Assembly: GCF_038237375.1 (NCBI RefSeq) | Contig: NZ_CP151273.1 | Span: 1,178,001 to 1,242,000, forward strand | Direction of reading: 5' to 3' | Length of the DNA stretch: 64,000 nucleotides | Source of the DNA: Alcaligenes sp. SDU_A2 | GTDB lineage: Bacteria; Pseudomonadota; Gammaproteobacteria; Burkholderiales; Burkholderiaceae_B | In this document: positions 31,565 to 39,441 of the stretch, in pieces | Layout: each line of letters begins with the position of its first letter | Numbering within the stretch: position 1 is the first letter of the stretch | Translations under genes and position numbers: made by a program | The notes under the pieces: generated by a model | What the model saw: only the letters and a program-made list of their open reading frames with translations | The model's database searches: none | Told to the model about the DNA's origin: nothing

Positions 31565-31571
31565 CCAAATT

Positions 31572-31604
31572 AGCCCCGAAGCCACTCTATGCCGGGGCTT
31601 TTTT
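31572..31604 (+). terminator. Terminator beyond the satellite right end
   Basis: AGCCCCG / CGGGGCT stem followed by TTTTTTG. It probably was the terminator of the original tRNA-Ser gene, now displaced by the insertions. Confidence 0.72.
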
Positions 31605-31938
31605 GTGCCCGGGAAATCTCTGCTGTAGTACGACCGTCTTTGTTTTGCCGGCTGGTGTGTGGACGGTCAGTTTTGACTAGAATACGTAAAATAATAAAAA
31701 TGACGGCAGTCAAAAAGATGTGGCCTAACAACGCGGAAGGCGCAGTCTCTTTATTCTTAAAATATGGCCGTTAAACAAAGCACCTAGGGTTTTTCACTAC
31801 ATCAATCAAATCATTGATAATTAAACATTATTTCTGATTTATGACATGTATTAAATCTTTTTATTGGACGCTTTGATGGGTGCTCCCTACTGTGCCTGTA
31901 GCAAAAATGCTAAGGCTAAAAAAGAGGAGTCCATCAAT
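31605..31938. other. Intergenic leader of the ABC transporter
   Basis: This region is AT-rich, with no supported gene. A 61-codon frame at 31589-31774 overlaps the terminator and has no ribosome site. The stretch 31780-31860 is very AT-rich and probably holds the promoter for the transporter operon; I cannot fix -35/-10 boxes with confidence. Confidence 0.4.
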
Positions 31939-33258
31939 ATGTTGACACGCAAGAATTTATTATTGGCTGGTCTGATGTTCGCGCTGAATGGGACGGCTTT
32001 GGCCGGAACGGTCACCATCGTAACCTCGTTCCCCAAGGAATTAACCCAGGCGTACAAGAGCGCGTTCGAGAAAGCGAATCCGGATATTAAGCTCGAAATT
32101 CTGAACAAAAATACGGTTTCCGGCATTGCCTATGTGCGGGAAACGCCGGAAGGGCGGCGTCCCGATATTTTCTGGGCCAGTGCGCCGGATGCGTTCCAGG
32201 TTCTGGTCAAAGAAAATCTGCTCGACAAGATTGCCGATATTGCCAATCCGGCGGTACCGGCCGTGGTAGGCCGCTTTCCCATTAATGATCCCAACGGCTA
32301 TTTCCTGGGCCAGGCCTTGGCCGGCTACGGCATTATGTACAACACGCGCTTGCTCAAAGCCAAAAAGCTGCCCGAGCCCAAGACGTGGGAAGATTTGATG
32401 CGCCCCGAGTGGTTTAACAACGTCGGGCTGACCTCGCCATCGCGTTCGGGTACGACCCATCTGACAGTAGAAACCATTTTGCAAGGCGAAGGCTGGGATA
32501 AAGGCTGGGAGACATTGCTGCGCATTTCGGGCAATAGCGCGGCGCTGACGGACCGCTCTTTTGGTGTTCCGGATGGCGTAAACAACGGTCAGTTCGGGGC
32601 CGGCCTGGTGATTGATTTCTTTGGCTTGTCCAGCAAGTACTCCAAGTTCCCCGTGGAGTTTGTCTATCCTAACGAGACCTCCATCGTGCCGGCCAACATT
32701 GGCCTGATTGCGGGTGCCGCCAACGGCCAGGAAGGCAAGAAATTCATCGAATTTTCCTTGAGCAAAGAAGGTCAGGAGCTGTTGTTGGCTCCACAGATCT
32801 CTCGCTTGCCTGTCTTGCCCTATGCCCAGTTGAGCAATGTGCCCGAGAACTATCCCAATCCCCAGGTGATTGTCGAGCGCAGCACGGTCAACTTTGATGT
32901 GAACCTGTCCCAGCAGCGCTACTACATCGTGCAGTCCTTGTTCGATCAGACCATCACCTTCAGGCACAAGGAATTGCAGGCAGCCAGCAAGGCCATTTTT
33001 GATGCTCAGGCCAAGCTGGGCGATTCGCCGCAAGGCGAGGCGGCCGAGTTGCTTGCGCAAGCCAAGAAGCTGGCGTGGACACCTTTGCTAAGTGTGGAGC
33101 AGGTCCAGGCCCCAGAGCTTGTCGCTCTGTTCTCCGGTGATAAAAAAGACACCCAAGTCAGCCAGCAGTTGTCCAAGCTGCAGGGCGACTGGAACAGTCA
33201 GGCCAAAGTGAATTACGAAAAGGCCGTGGAGCTCGCCAACAAGGCGAAATCTTCCTAA
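31939..33258 (+). CDS. ABC transporter periplasmic substrate-binding protein
   Basis: This 439-residue protein has a signal peptide (about 1-21, 'LLLAGLMFALNGTALA') and a type-2 binding-protein fold: 'TVTIVTSFPKELTQAYKSAFEKANPDI', 'GRRPDIFWASAPDAFQVLV', 'LTSPSRSGTTHLTVETILQGEGW'. The last ~110 residues are an extra helical part beyond the usual family length. Relatives carry ferric iron, phosphonates, polyamines or phosphoglycerate; the 'SRSGTTH' motif recalls PgtC-like proteins, but the substrate cannot be told. ATG 31939 has 'agaggag' at 8 bases. Confidence 0.85.
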   Translation: MLTRKNLLLAGLMFALNGTALAGTVTIVTSFPKELTQAYKSAFEKANPDIKLEILNKNTVSGIAYVRETPEGRRPDIFWASAPDAFQVLVKENLLDKIADIANPAVPAVVGRFPINDPNGYFLGQALAGYGIMYNTRLLKAKKLPEPKTWEDLMRPEWFNNVGLTSPSRSGTTHLTVETILQGEGWDKGWETLLRISGNSAALTDRSFGVPDGVNNGQFGAGLVIDFFGLSSKYSKFPVEFVYPNETSIVPANIGLIAGAANGQEGKKFIEFSLSKEGQELLLAPQISRLPVLPYAQLSNVPENYPNPQVIVERSTVNFDVNLSQQRYYIVQSLFDQTITFRHKELQAASKAIFDAQAKLGDSPQGEAAELLAQAKKLAWTPLLSVEQVQAPELVALFSGDKKDTQVSQQLSKLQGDWNSQAKVNYEKAVELANKAKSS

Positions 33259-33274
33259 TACGCCAGAGCGGCAT

Positions 33275-33320
33275 GTCTCCTCCCATTGAGACTGATGGGG
33301 GGAGACTATTTTTTCTGTTT
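33275..33320 (+). terminator. Intra-operon hairpin after binding-protein gene
   Basis: A 12-bp stem (GTCTCCTCCCAT / ATGGGGGGAGAC, one G-U) is followed by TATTTTTT. It probably lets only part of transcription reach the permease, keeping the binding protein in excess, and may protect its messenger. Confidence 0.75.
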
Positions 33321-33358
33321 ATTGGCGCGATATCAATCGCATCATAGCGGTGTACTTC

Positions 33359-35065
33359 ATGGCCCAATCCTTTTCTTCCCGATACCCGGCGGGGTTGATC
33401 GCGGCAGCTCTTGTCGTGTTGTCCTTCCTGGTCTTGTTTCTGGTCGTTCCCATTGGGAACGTCTTTTATACGGCGTTTGTTGATACAGACGGAGGCTTTA
33501 CGCTAGGGCACTTTGGTGCGTTTTTCCACCAGACCTTGCTGAAAGAGTCTTTTCTGAACAGTCTGTACGTGGCCATCATGTCCACGGTATTCGCATCGTT
33601 GATTGCTATTCCATTGGCTTACCTGACGATTCGTTTTCAGTTTCGCGGTGCGCTCATCATTCAGACCTTGGGCATTTTGCCTTTGATCATGCCCCCCTTT
33701 GTCGGGGCGGTGGCCATGCAACTGCTGTTTGGCCGCTCGGGCTCGCTGAATCTGCTTCTGGATGACTGGTTTGGCATTACCTTGCCCATCATGGATGGCC
33801 TGAATGGCATTATTTTTGTTGAAGCGCTGCACTATTTCCCCTTCATTCTGATGAACCTGACGGTTGCCTTGCGCAATATCGACGGCGCAATGGAGGAGGC
33901 GGCGGTCAACCTGGGCTCCAAAGGCTGGCGGCTGTTCCGTCGCATTATTTTCCCCTTGGCCCTGCCTGGCTATATCGCCGGAGCGTCGCTGGTTTTTGTC
34001 AAAGTGTTCGATGATCTGGGCACGCCTTTGGTGCTGGGTATCACCAATATGCTGGCTCCCCAGGCCTATCTGCGTATTACGCAGGTTGGGATCGACGACC
34101 CGTTGGGTTACGTCATCAGTGTATTGATGATTGCGTTCTCGATCCTGGCATTGTGGCTGTCGGCATCGTCCTTGAAGGGGCGGGATTATTCCACGATCCA
34201 GAAAGGCGGCTCATCCATTCAACAGCGTCGTCTGACCCCGACTCAAGCCTGGCTGGCGTATGGCTGGATCGCTCTGGTGTTGCTGCTGGTCTTGTCGCCG
34301 CACTTTGGCGTGTTGCTGCTGTCGCTGGCGACCGTATGGAGCTATGCCCCCTTGCCCGACGGTTATACCCTGGCGCATTACACGGCGGTTTTCCAGGAAT
34401 CGCAGGGCATGATAGGCAATACCTTGTTGTATTGCGGCATTGCGGCCGGCGTGGACGTCATCCTGGGTACGGCGATTGCATACATCATGTTGCGCACCAA
34501 AATCCCTGGACGTCAGTGTCTGGACTGGATTGCGTCGGCGGCGCTGGCTGTGCCCGGCATTGTGCTGGCGATCGGACTGATGCGTACCTTCCGCGATGTC
34601 ACCTTGCCCTTTACCGAAGATGCGCTGACATCGACCTGGGTGCTCATTATGATTGCCTATGCCGTGCGCAGATTGCCGTATGCCCTGCGATCATGTGTAG
34701 CGGCCTTGCAGCAGATCAGCCTGTCGCTGGAGGAGGCCGCCGCCTCGGTGGGAGCCAACCGTTTCAGCACTATTCGACGCGTGGTGGTGCCGTTGATGGG
34801 GGGGGGCATTTTGGCCGGTTTCGTGACCAGCTTCATTACGGCGGCCGTGGAGTTGTCGGCCACCATTATGCTGGTGACGCGCGATAGCGACGCCCCCATG
34901 AGCTATGGCATTTATCTGTATATGCAAAGTGCGTCAGGGCGCGGGCCTGGGGCCGCCCTGGGCGTGCTGGCCGTGGCCGTCGTTGCCATCGGCACCTATG
35001 TATCCCATGTGATTATTGAGCGGGCCTCCGCGCGTCAGCGCCCAGGCAAGGTAGATCAGGAGTAG
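33359..35065 (+). CDS. ABC transporter permease, fused double domain
   Basis: This 568-residue inner-membrane protein has about 12 hydrophobic helices in two halves. Each half carries the EAA loop that contacts the ATPase: 'MEEAAVNLGSKGWRLFRRIIFP' (about residue 180) and 'LEEAAASVGANRFSTIRRVVVP' (about 465). This fused layout is that of FbpB/AfuB-type importers. It is the channel for the substrate of the protein at 31939. GTG 33350 is a possible alternative start. The ATPase gene follows after 2 bases. Confidence 0.88.
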   Translation: MAQSFSSRYPAGLIAAALVVLSFLVLFLVVPIGNVFYTAFVDTDGGFTLGHFGAFFHQTLLKESFLNSLYVAIMSTVFASLIAIPLAYLTIRFQFRGALIIQTLGILPLIMPPFVGAVAMQLLFGRSGSLNLLLDDWFGITLPIMDGLNGIIFVEALHYFPFILMNLTVALRNIDGAMEEAAVNLGSKGWRLFRRIIFPLALPGYIAGASLVFVKVFDDLGTPLVLGITNMLAPQAYLRITQVGIDDPLGYVISVLMIAFSILALWLSASSLKGRDYSTIQKGGSSIQQRRLTPTQAWLAYGWIALVLLLVLSPHFGVLLLSLATVWSYAPLPDGYTLAHYTAVFQESQGMIGNTLLYCGIAAGVDVILGTAIAYIMLRTKIPGRQCLDWIASAALAVPGIVLAIGLMRTFRDVTLPFTEDALTSTWVLIMIAYAVRRLPYALRSCVAALQQISLSLEEAAASVGANRFSTIRRVVVPLMGGGILAGFVTSFITAAVELSATIMLVTRDSDAPMSYGIYLYMQSASGRGPGAALGVLAVAVVAIGTYVSHVIIERASARQRPGKVDQE

Positions 35066-35067
35066 TC

Positions 35068-36162
35068 ATGAAAAAAGTAAGTGTGGAATGCCGCAATATT
35101 CGGCTGGCATATGGCAAGAACGAAGTGTTGAAAGACATCAACCTGACGATTGAGCCCGGTGAGTTCTTTGCCTTGCTGGGGCCATCCGGTTCGGGTAAGT
35201 CGACGCTGCTGCGTCTGATTGCCGGCTTCAATCAGCACAACTCCGGGCAGCTCTTGATCGATGGCAAGGATATCGGCAATATGCCCGCGCACAAGCGCAA
35301 TATCGGCATGGTGTTCCAGAGCTATGCATTATGGCCGCACATGAGCGTCTGGGATAATGTGGCCTTCGGCCTGGTGGAGCGTCGCCTTCCGTCGGCGGAG
35401 ATACGCCAGAAAGTGGCGGCTGCGCTGGATCTGGTCGGTCTGGCTGATTTTGGCAAACGCAGACCCAATCAGCTCTCGGGCGGCCAGCAGCAGCGTGTCG
35501 CGCTGGCGCGCACCATCGTCATCGAACCGCAGGTATTGTTGCTGGACGAGCCTTTGTCCAATCTGGACCAGAAGCTGCGTGTGCAGATGCGCCAGGATCT
35601 GTTGTCTTTGCAGCGTCGCCTGGGAATTACGACTATTTTTGTGACGCACGACCAAGAGGAGGCCATGACCACGGCCGATCGCATGGCTGTGATGGATCAA
35701 GGAGTGGTGCAGCAGGTGGGTAGTCCGGCGACCTTGTTCGATTTTCCTTGCAATCGCTTTGTGGCCAATTTCGTGGGCACGATGAATATGCTGGAAGGCA
35801 GCGTGAAGGAGCGTTCGGCTTCGACCATGACGCTCAAGGTCGACGGTATCGGTGATATGGTTCTGCCCTTGATGGATAACGAGCACAAGGAAGGTGAGCG
35901 TTTCTCGGTCAGCTTCCGTCCCCATACGGTGGAGCTGGAAAGCGGCAATACGTCACGCACCACCGATGCTCGTTATATCTGGATACCGGGCCAGGTCGCG
36001 CAGAGCGAGTTTCTGGGCGAGTTCACTCGTTACGACATTCGGATCGGCGAGGAAACCGTGGTGGCCGATCAGGCGCACTTTGCCGGCGGTTCTCGCTTGC
36101 GTCCAGGCGCGCCGGTCTTTGTGGGGGTGGAGCCGGCGCAGGTGCGCTTGTTGCCGGTATAA
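35068..36162 (+). CDS. ABC transporter ATP-binding protein
   Basis: This 364-residue ATPase has Walker A 'GPSGSGKST' (about 39-47), Q-loop 'QSYALWPHMSV', signature 'LSGGQQQRVALAR', Walker B 'VLLLDEPLSNLD', H-loop 'THDQEEA', and a C-terminal TOBE-like domain (about 240-364) as in the FbpC/PotA group. It powers the permease coded just upstream. The LysR gene follows after 8 bases on the same strand. Confidence 0.93.
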   Translation: MKKVSVECRNIRLAYGKNEVLKDINLTIEPGEFFALLGPSGSGKSTLLRLIAGFNQHNSGQLLIDGKDIGNMPAHKRNIGMVFQSYALWPHMSVWDNVAFGLVERRLPSAEIRQKVAAALDLVGLADFGKRRPNQLSGGQQQRVALARTIVIEPQVLLLDEPLSNLDQKLRVQMRQDLLSLQRRLGITTIFVTHDQEEAMTTADRMAVMDQGVVQQVGSPATLFDFPCNRFVANFVGTMNMLEGSVKERSASTMTLKVDGIGDMVLPLMDNEHKEGERFSVSFRPHTVELESGNTSRTTDARYIWIPGQVAQSEFLGEFTRYDIRIGEETVVADQAHFAGGSRLRPGAPVFVGVEPAQVRLLPV

Positions 36163-36170
36163 CGATACTG

Positions 36171-37079
36171 ATGGAAATCAATCAAATCAGGGCTTTCATG
36201 ACCGTGGCTCGTCTGGGTAATGTTACCCGGGCGGCCGAGGCCCTGAACTTGACCCAACCGGCCGTGACAACGCAGATCAAAGCCCTGGAACAAAGCCTGG
36301 GCGTCAGTCTGTTCGAGCGCACGGCCGGTCGCATCAGTTTGTCCAAGGCGGGCGAGTGTCTGTTGCCGGCAGCCGAACAATTGCTGTTGCAGGCTCGCCA
36401 ATTGAAAGCCCAGGCCAAGCAGTTGCAAGGGGAACTGAGCGGGTCCATTGTGCTGGGCCTGCCCAGCGAGCATCTGGATTTTCTGCGTCTGGGTGAGTTG
36501 ATCAACAGCATTTCCACGCGCCTGCCGTTGATCGATCTGCAAACCCAGGTCATGCCGGCCATGCAACTGGAAGAGTATGTCAGCACTAACAGATTGACGG
36601 CTGCCTTCAGCATTTCGGCGTATACACCGCGGGACGTGAACTGGCTGCCTTTGCGCAGTATCAGTTACCGCTTGGTGCTGCCCAACGAATTGGCTAAGGA
36701 CATCAGTCTGGGCGGTTGGGCTGCCCTGGCGGCCTTGCCCTGGCTGGACGGACCACTGGGCAGTCATACGCATTTATTATTGCGCGAGATCTTCGAGAGA
36801 CGGGGGCTGACGCCCAGGGTTATCATGCAAGGGGCCGATCAGGCCCAGATGGATGCCTTGGTGCGGGCCGGCTCGGGCTGCGCGTTGTTGCGCGAGGAAA
36901 TTGCCCTGAAAGGTGTCCAGCAAGGGCACTTCACGATCTGGGGCGGAAACGTCAAAGTCGACGCCTCGCTGGGCTTTATTACGCCTTTGGAAAGCATAGA
37001 GTCGCCTGTTAAAGTGGCGTTGATCTCTATGCTGAAAACTATCTGGCACCTGGATGGTGCAACTATTTTGCATTCATGA
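36171..37079 (+). CDS. LysR-family transcriptional regulator
   Basis: This 302-residue protein has an N-terminal winged helix: 'IRAFMTVARLGNVTRAAEALNLTQPAVTTQIKALEQSLGVSLFER', then 'LSKAGECLLPAAEQLL', and a periplasmic-binding-like effector domain. Its position at the end of the transporter operon suggests it controls that operon, sensing the substrate or a product, although LysR regulators are more often divergent. It overlaps the next gene by 4 bases. Confidence 0.9.
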   Translation: MEINQIRAFMTVARLGNVTRAAEALNLTQPAVTTQIKALEQSLGVSLFERTAGRISLSKAGECLLPAAEQLLLQARQLKAQAKQLQGELSGSIVLGLPSEHLDFLRLGELINSISTRLPLIDLQTQVMPAMQLEEYVSTNRLTAAFSISAYTPRDVNWLPLRSISYRLVLPNELAKDISLGGWAALAALPWLDGPLGSHTHLLLREIFERRGLTPRVIMQGADQAQMDALVRAGSGCALLREEIALKGVQQGHFTIWGGNVKVDASLGFITPLESIESPVKVALISMLKTIWHLDGATILHS

Positions 37080-37726
37080 AACAAGAAACCCATATCTGGT
37101 TGATACGTCACGGTGAAACGGTCTGGAATGCGGCGCGGCGGTTGCAGGGATGGCAAGACACCGCCCTGAACGAAGTGGGTGAGCAGCAGGCGCGTGATCT
37201 GGCCGGGTTTTTGGCATCGGAGCATTTTGGTGTTCAGTTTGATCATGTCATCAGCAGCGACCTGCAACGGGCGGCGGCAACGGCGGCCATTGCTTGCGCA
37301 CATACCGGTCTGCCCGTGGTGCTGGATGGCGGTTTCAGGGAACGTGGCTTCGGCGTCCTGGAGGGACGCAGTTGGGATAGCTTCGGCGGTCGTGTGCCGG
37401 ATCAACCCAGCCAGAGTGTCGAAGACAGTCCGCAAGGCGGGGAAAGCATTCTGGTGTTTCAGCAGCGTGTGCTCAGCGCCGTGCAAGCGCTTGCGCAGCG
37501 CTACCCAGGTCAGAAATTGGCTGTATTTACGCATGGCGGGGTCATCGATATGGTGTGGCGTCGCTTGTTGCGCGTGGATCTGTTCGCGCCTCGCACGCAG
37601 ACTATTTTGAACACAAGCATCAACCATTTCAGCGTGAGCCCTTTAGAGCAAGGGGGCGAGTGGGTGTTGCAGCGCTGGGGGCTGGCCAGCCACATCGATG
37701 CAGGCGCGCTGGATGACTTGGGGTGA
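37076..37726 (+). CDS. Histidine phosphatase family protein
   Basis: This 216-residue phosphoglycerate-mutase-like enzyme has the phosphohistidine motif 'LIRHGETVWN' at the N-terminus, 'SSDLQRAAATA', 'FRERGFGVLEGR' and the second His in 'LAVFTHGGV'. It probably removes phosphate from a small molecule. Translation is coupled to the LysR gene. With an ABC importer before it, dephosphorylation of an imported organophosphate is one possibility; this is only inferred from neighbours. Confidence 0.88.
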   Translation: MKQETHIWLIRHGETVWNAARRLQGWQDTALNEVGEQQARDLAGFLASEHFGVQFDHVISSDLQRAAATAAIACAHTGLPVVLDGGFRERGFGVLEGRSWDSFGGRVPDQPSQSVEDSPQGGESILVFQQRVLSAVQALAQRYPGQKLAVFTHGGVIDMVWRRLLRVDLFAPRTQTILNTSINHFSVSPLEQGGEWVLQRWGLASHIDAGALDDLG

Positions 37727-37807
37727 TAACAGAGCACTCGCAACAGAACCTCAGCCCGAGTACACTCAGAGCTTGAATTTCCTGTCGTCAATACTCACGA
37801 GGTGCAC

Positions 37808-38590
37808 ATGCTGAAAGGAAAACGAGCAGTAGTTACGGGGTCGACCAGTGGCATCGGTCTGGCCATCGCGGCCGAGCTGGCCAGGGCCGGGGCCGATGTG
37901 GTCATCAACGGCTTTGGCGATGCGGATGCCATCGAACGCGAACGTAGCGGTCTGGAGTCGACCTTCGGCGTCAAGGTGCATTACTTGAATGCAGACCTGA
38001 GCGATGCCCAGGCTACGCGCGATTTTGTAGCCAAGGCAGCCGAGTTGCTGGGCGGTCTGGATATTCTGGTCAATAATGCCGGCATTCAGCATACGGCTCC
38101 CATCGAAGCGTTCCCGGTGGACAAATGGAATGCCATCATTGCCTTGAACCTGTCGGCGGTATTTCATGGCACGGCAGCGGCCTTGCCCATCATGCAGCAG
38201 CAGGGCTGGGGGCGCATCATCAATATCGCCTCGGCGCATGGCCTGGTGGCGTCAGTGAATAAATCGGCGTACGTAGCGGCCAAGCACGGTGTGGTTGGGC
38301 TGACTAAAGTGACGGCCCTTGAAAACGCCGGGAAAGGCATTACCTGCAACGCCATTTGTCCGGGTTGGGTGCGTACGCCTTTGGTGGAAAAACAGATCGA
38401 AGCCATCAGCCAGCAAAAGGGCATCGATATCGAAGCGGCAGCCCGTGAATTGTTGGCCGAAAAACAGCCTTCCTTGCAGTTTGTCACCCCTGAACAACTG
38501 GGTGGTGCAGCAGTTTTTATAGCGTCCGATGCGGCGGCGCAAATGACCGGCACCACACTGAGCCTGGATGGTGGCTGGACGGCGCGCTGA
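37808..38590 (+). CDS. bdhA: D-3-hydroxybutyrate dehydrogenase
   Basis: This 260-residue short-chain dehydrogenase interconverts 3-hydroxybutyrate and acetoacetate with NAD. 'VTGSTSGIGLAIA' is the cofactor site, 'LVNNAGIQHTAPIE' the NNAG motif, 'NIASAHGLVASVNKSAYVAAKHG' holds Ser and the YxxxK pair. Length and the ending 'GTTLSLDGGWTAR' match known 3-hydroxybutyrate dehydrogenases of Pseudomonas and Alcaligenes. It serves polyhydroxybutyrate and ketone-body use. ATG 37808 is preferred to GTG 37802. Confidence 0.93.
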   Translation: MLKGKRAVVTGSTSGIGLAIAAELARAGADVVINGFGDADAIERERSGLESTFGVKVHYLNADLSDAQATRDFVAKAAELLGGLDILVNNAGIQHTAPIEAFPVDKWNAIIALNLSAVFHGTAAALPIMQQQGWGRIINIASAHGLVASVNKSAYVAAKHGVVGLTKVTALENAGKGITCNAICPGWVRTPLVEKQIEAISQQKGIDIEAAARELLAEKQPSLQFVTPEQLGGAAVFIASDAAAQMTGTTLSLDGGWTAR

Positions 38591-38615
38591 TCGTAGCAGT
38601 ACCGTTGTATTTATA

Positions 38616-38646
38616 GACGGCGGGCATCAGCCCGCCGTCCGTTTTT
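38616..38646 (+). terminator. Terminator after bdhA
   Basis: Perfect 10-bp stem GACGGCGGGC / GCCCGCCGTC with a 4-base loop and TTTTT. Confidence 0.92.
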
Positions 38647-38664
38647 CAAAGAAGGATGATGCGC

Positions 38665-39441
38665 ATGTTGTTGCTGCTCTCGCCAGCCAAGAAGCTGGAT
38701 TACGATTCTCCCGTTCGCACCGAGCTCAGCTCCCAGCCGCTGTTTGTGCAACAGGCGGCGGCTTTGATTGATATTTTGCGCACGCGCTCCGAGGACGAGA
38801 TTGCCGGACTGATGAAGCTTAGCCCCGATCTGGCACGTCTGAATGTGCAGCGCTATCAGGAGTGGGAGCCGGTGTTTGATCGGTCTAATGCGCGTCAGGC
38901 CGTGCTGGCGTTCAACGGCGATGTATACGAAGGCATGGCCGCCCAGGATCTTTCCGACAAGGATTTGGCCTGGACGCAGGATCATCTGATTTTGCTCAGT
39001 GGTTTGTATGGGGTTTTGCGGCCGTTGGACCTGATGCGTCCGTATCGCCTGGAAATGGGCACACGTCTGGATAACCCGGCAGGCAAAACGCTCTATGCCT
39101 ATTGGGGCAGCCGTATTGCCGACTACCTGAACGAACGTCAAGAGGGCGAAGCAGCGCCGGTGGTGCTGAACCTGGCCTCTGAAGAGTATTTCAAAGTCGT
39201 AGACCAGAAAGTGTTGCGCGCCCGTGTTGTGCAGTGTGTCTTTCAGGACGAGAAAAACGGTGCCTGGAAAGTCATCAGTTTCTATGCCAAGAAGGCGCGG
39301 GGGCTGATGGCGCGTTACGTCATCGACCACCGTATCCAGAATGTCGAGCAGCTCAAGGCGTTCGATAGCGAGGGTTATGCGTTTGAGCCAGAGCTGTCCA
39401 GCGCCGACAAGCTGGTCTTTCGTCGTGCCGAGCAGGCTTAG
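38665..39441 (+). CDS. yaaA: Peroxide stress protein YaaA
   Basis: This 258-residue protein has the same length as E. coli YaaA. 'LLSPAKKLDYDSP' start, 'QAVLAFNGDVYEG', 'LLSGLYGVLRPLDLMRPYRLEMGTRL', 'VLNLASEEYFK' and 'ISFYAKKARGLMARY' are near-identical family blocks. YaaA binds DNA and lowers free iron and oxidative damage during peroxide stress. ATG 38665 has 'gaagga' at 8 bases; two ATGs upstream (38656, 38659) are too close to it. It overlaps the convergent yccS-like gene by 4 bases. Confidence 0.93.
   Translation: MLLLLSPAKKLDYDSPVRTELSSQPLFVQQAAALIDILRTRSEDEIAGLMKLSPDLARLNVQRYQEWEPVFDRSNARQAVLAFNGDVYEGMAAQDLSDKDLAWTQDHLILLSGLYGVLRPLDLMRPYRLEMGTRLDNPAGKTLYAYWGSRIADYLNERQEGEAAPVVLNLASEEYFKVVDQKVLRARVVQCVFQDEKNGAWKVISFYAKKARGLMARYVIDHRIQNVEQLKAFDSEGYAFEPELSSADKLVFRRAEQA

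Noticed and set aside
31589-31774. 61-codon frame after the satellite
   Set aside because: Starts inside a terminator hairpin and has no ribosome site.
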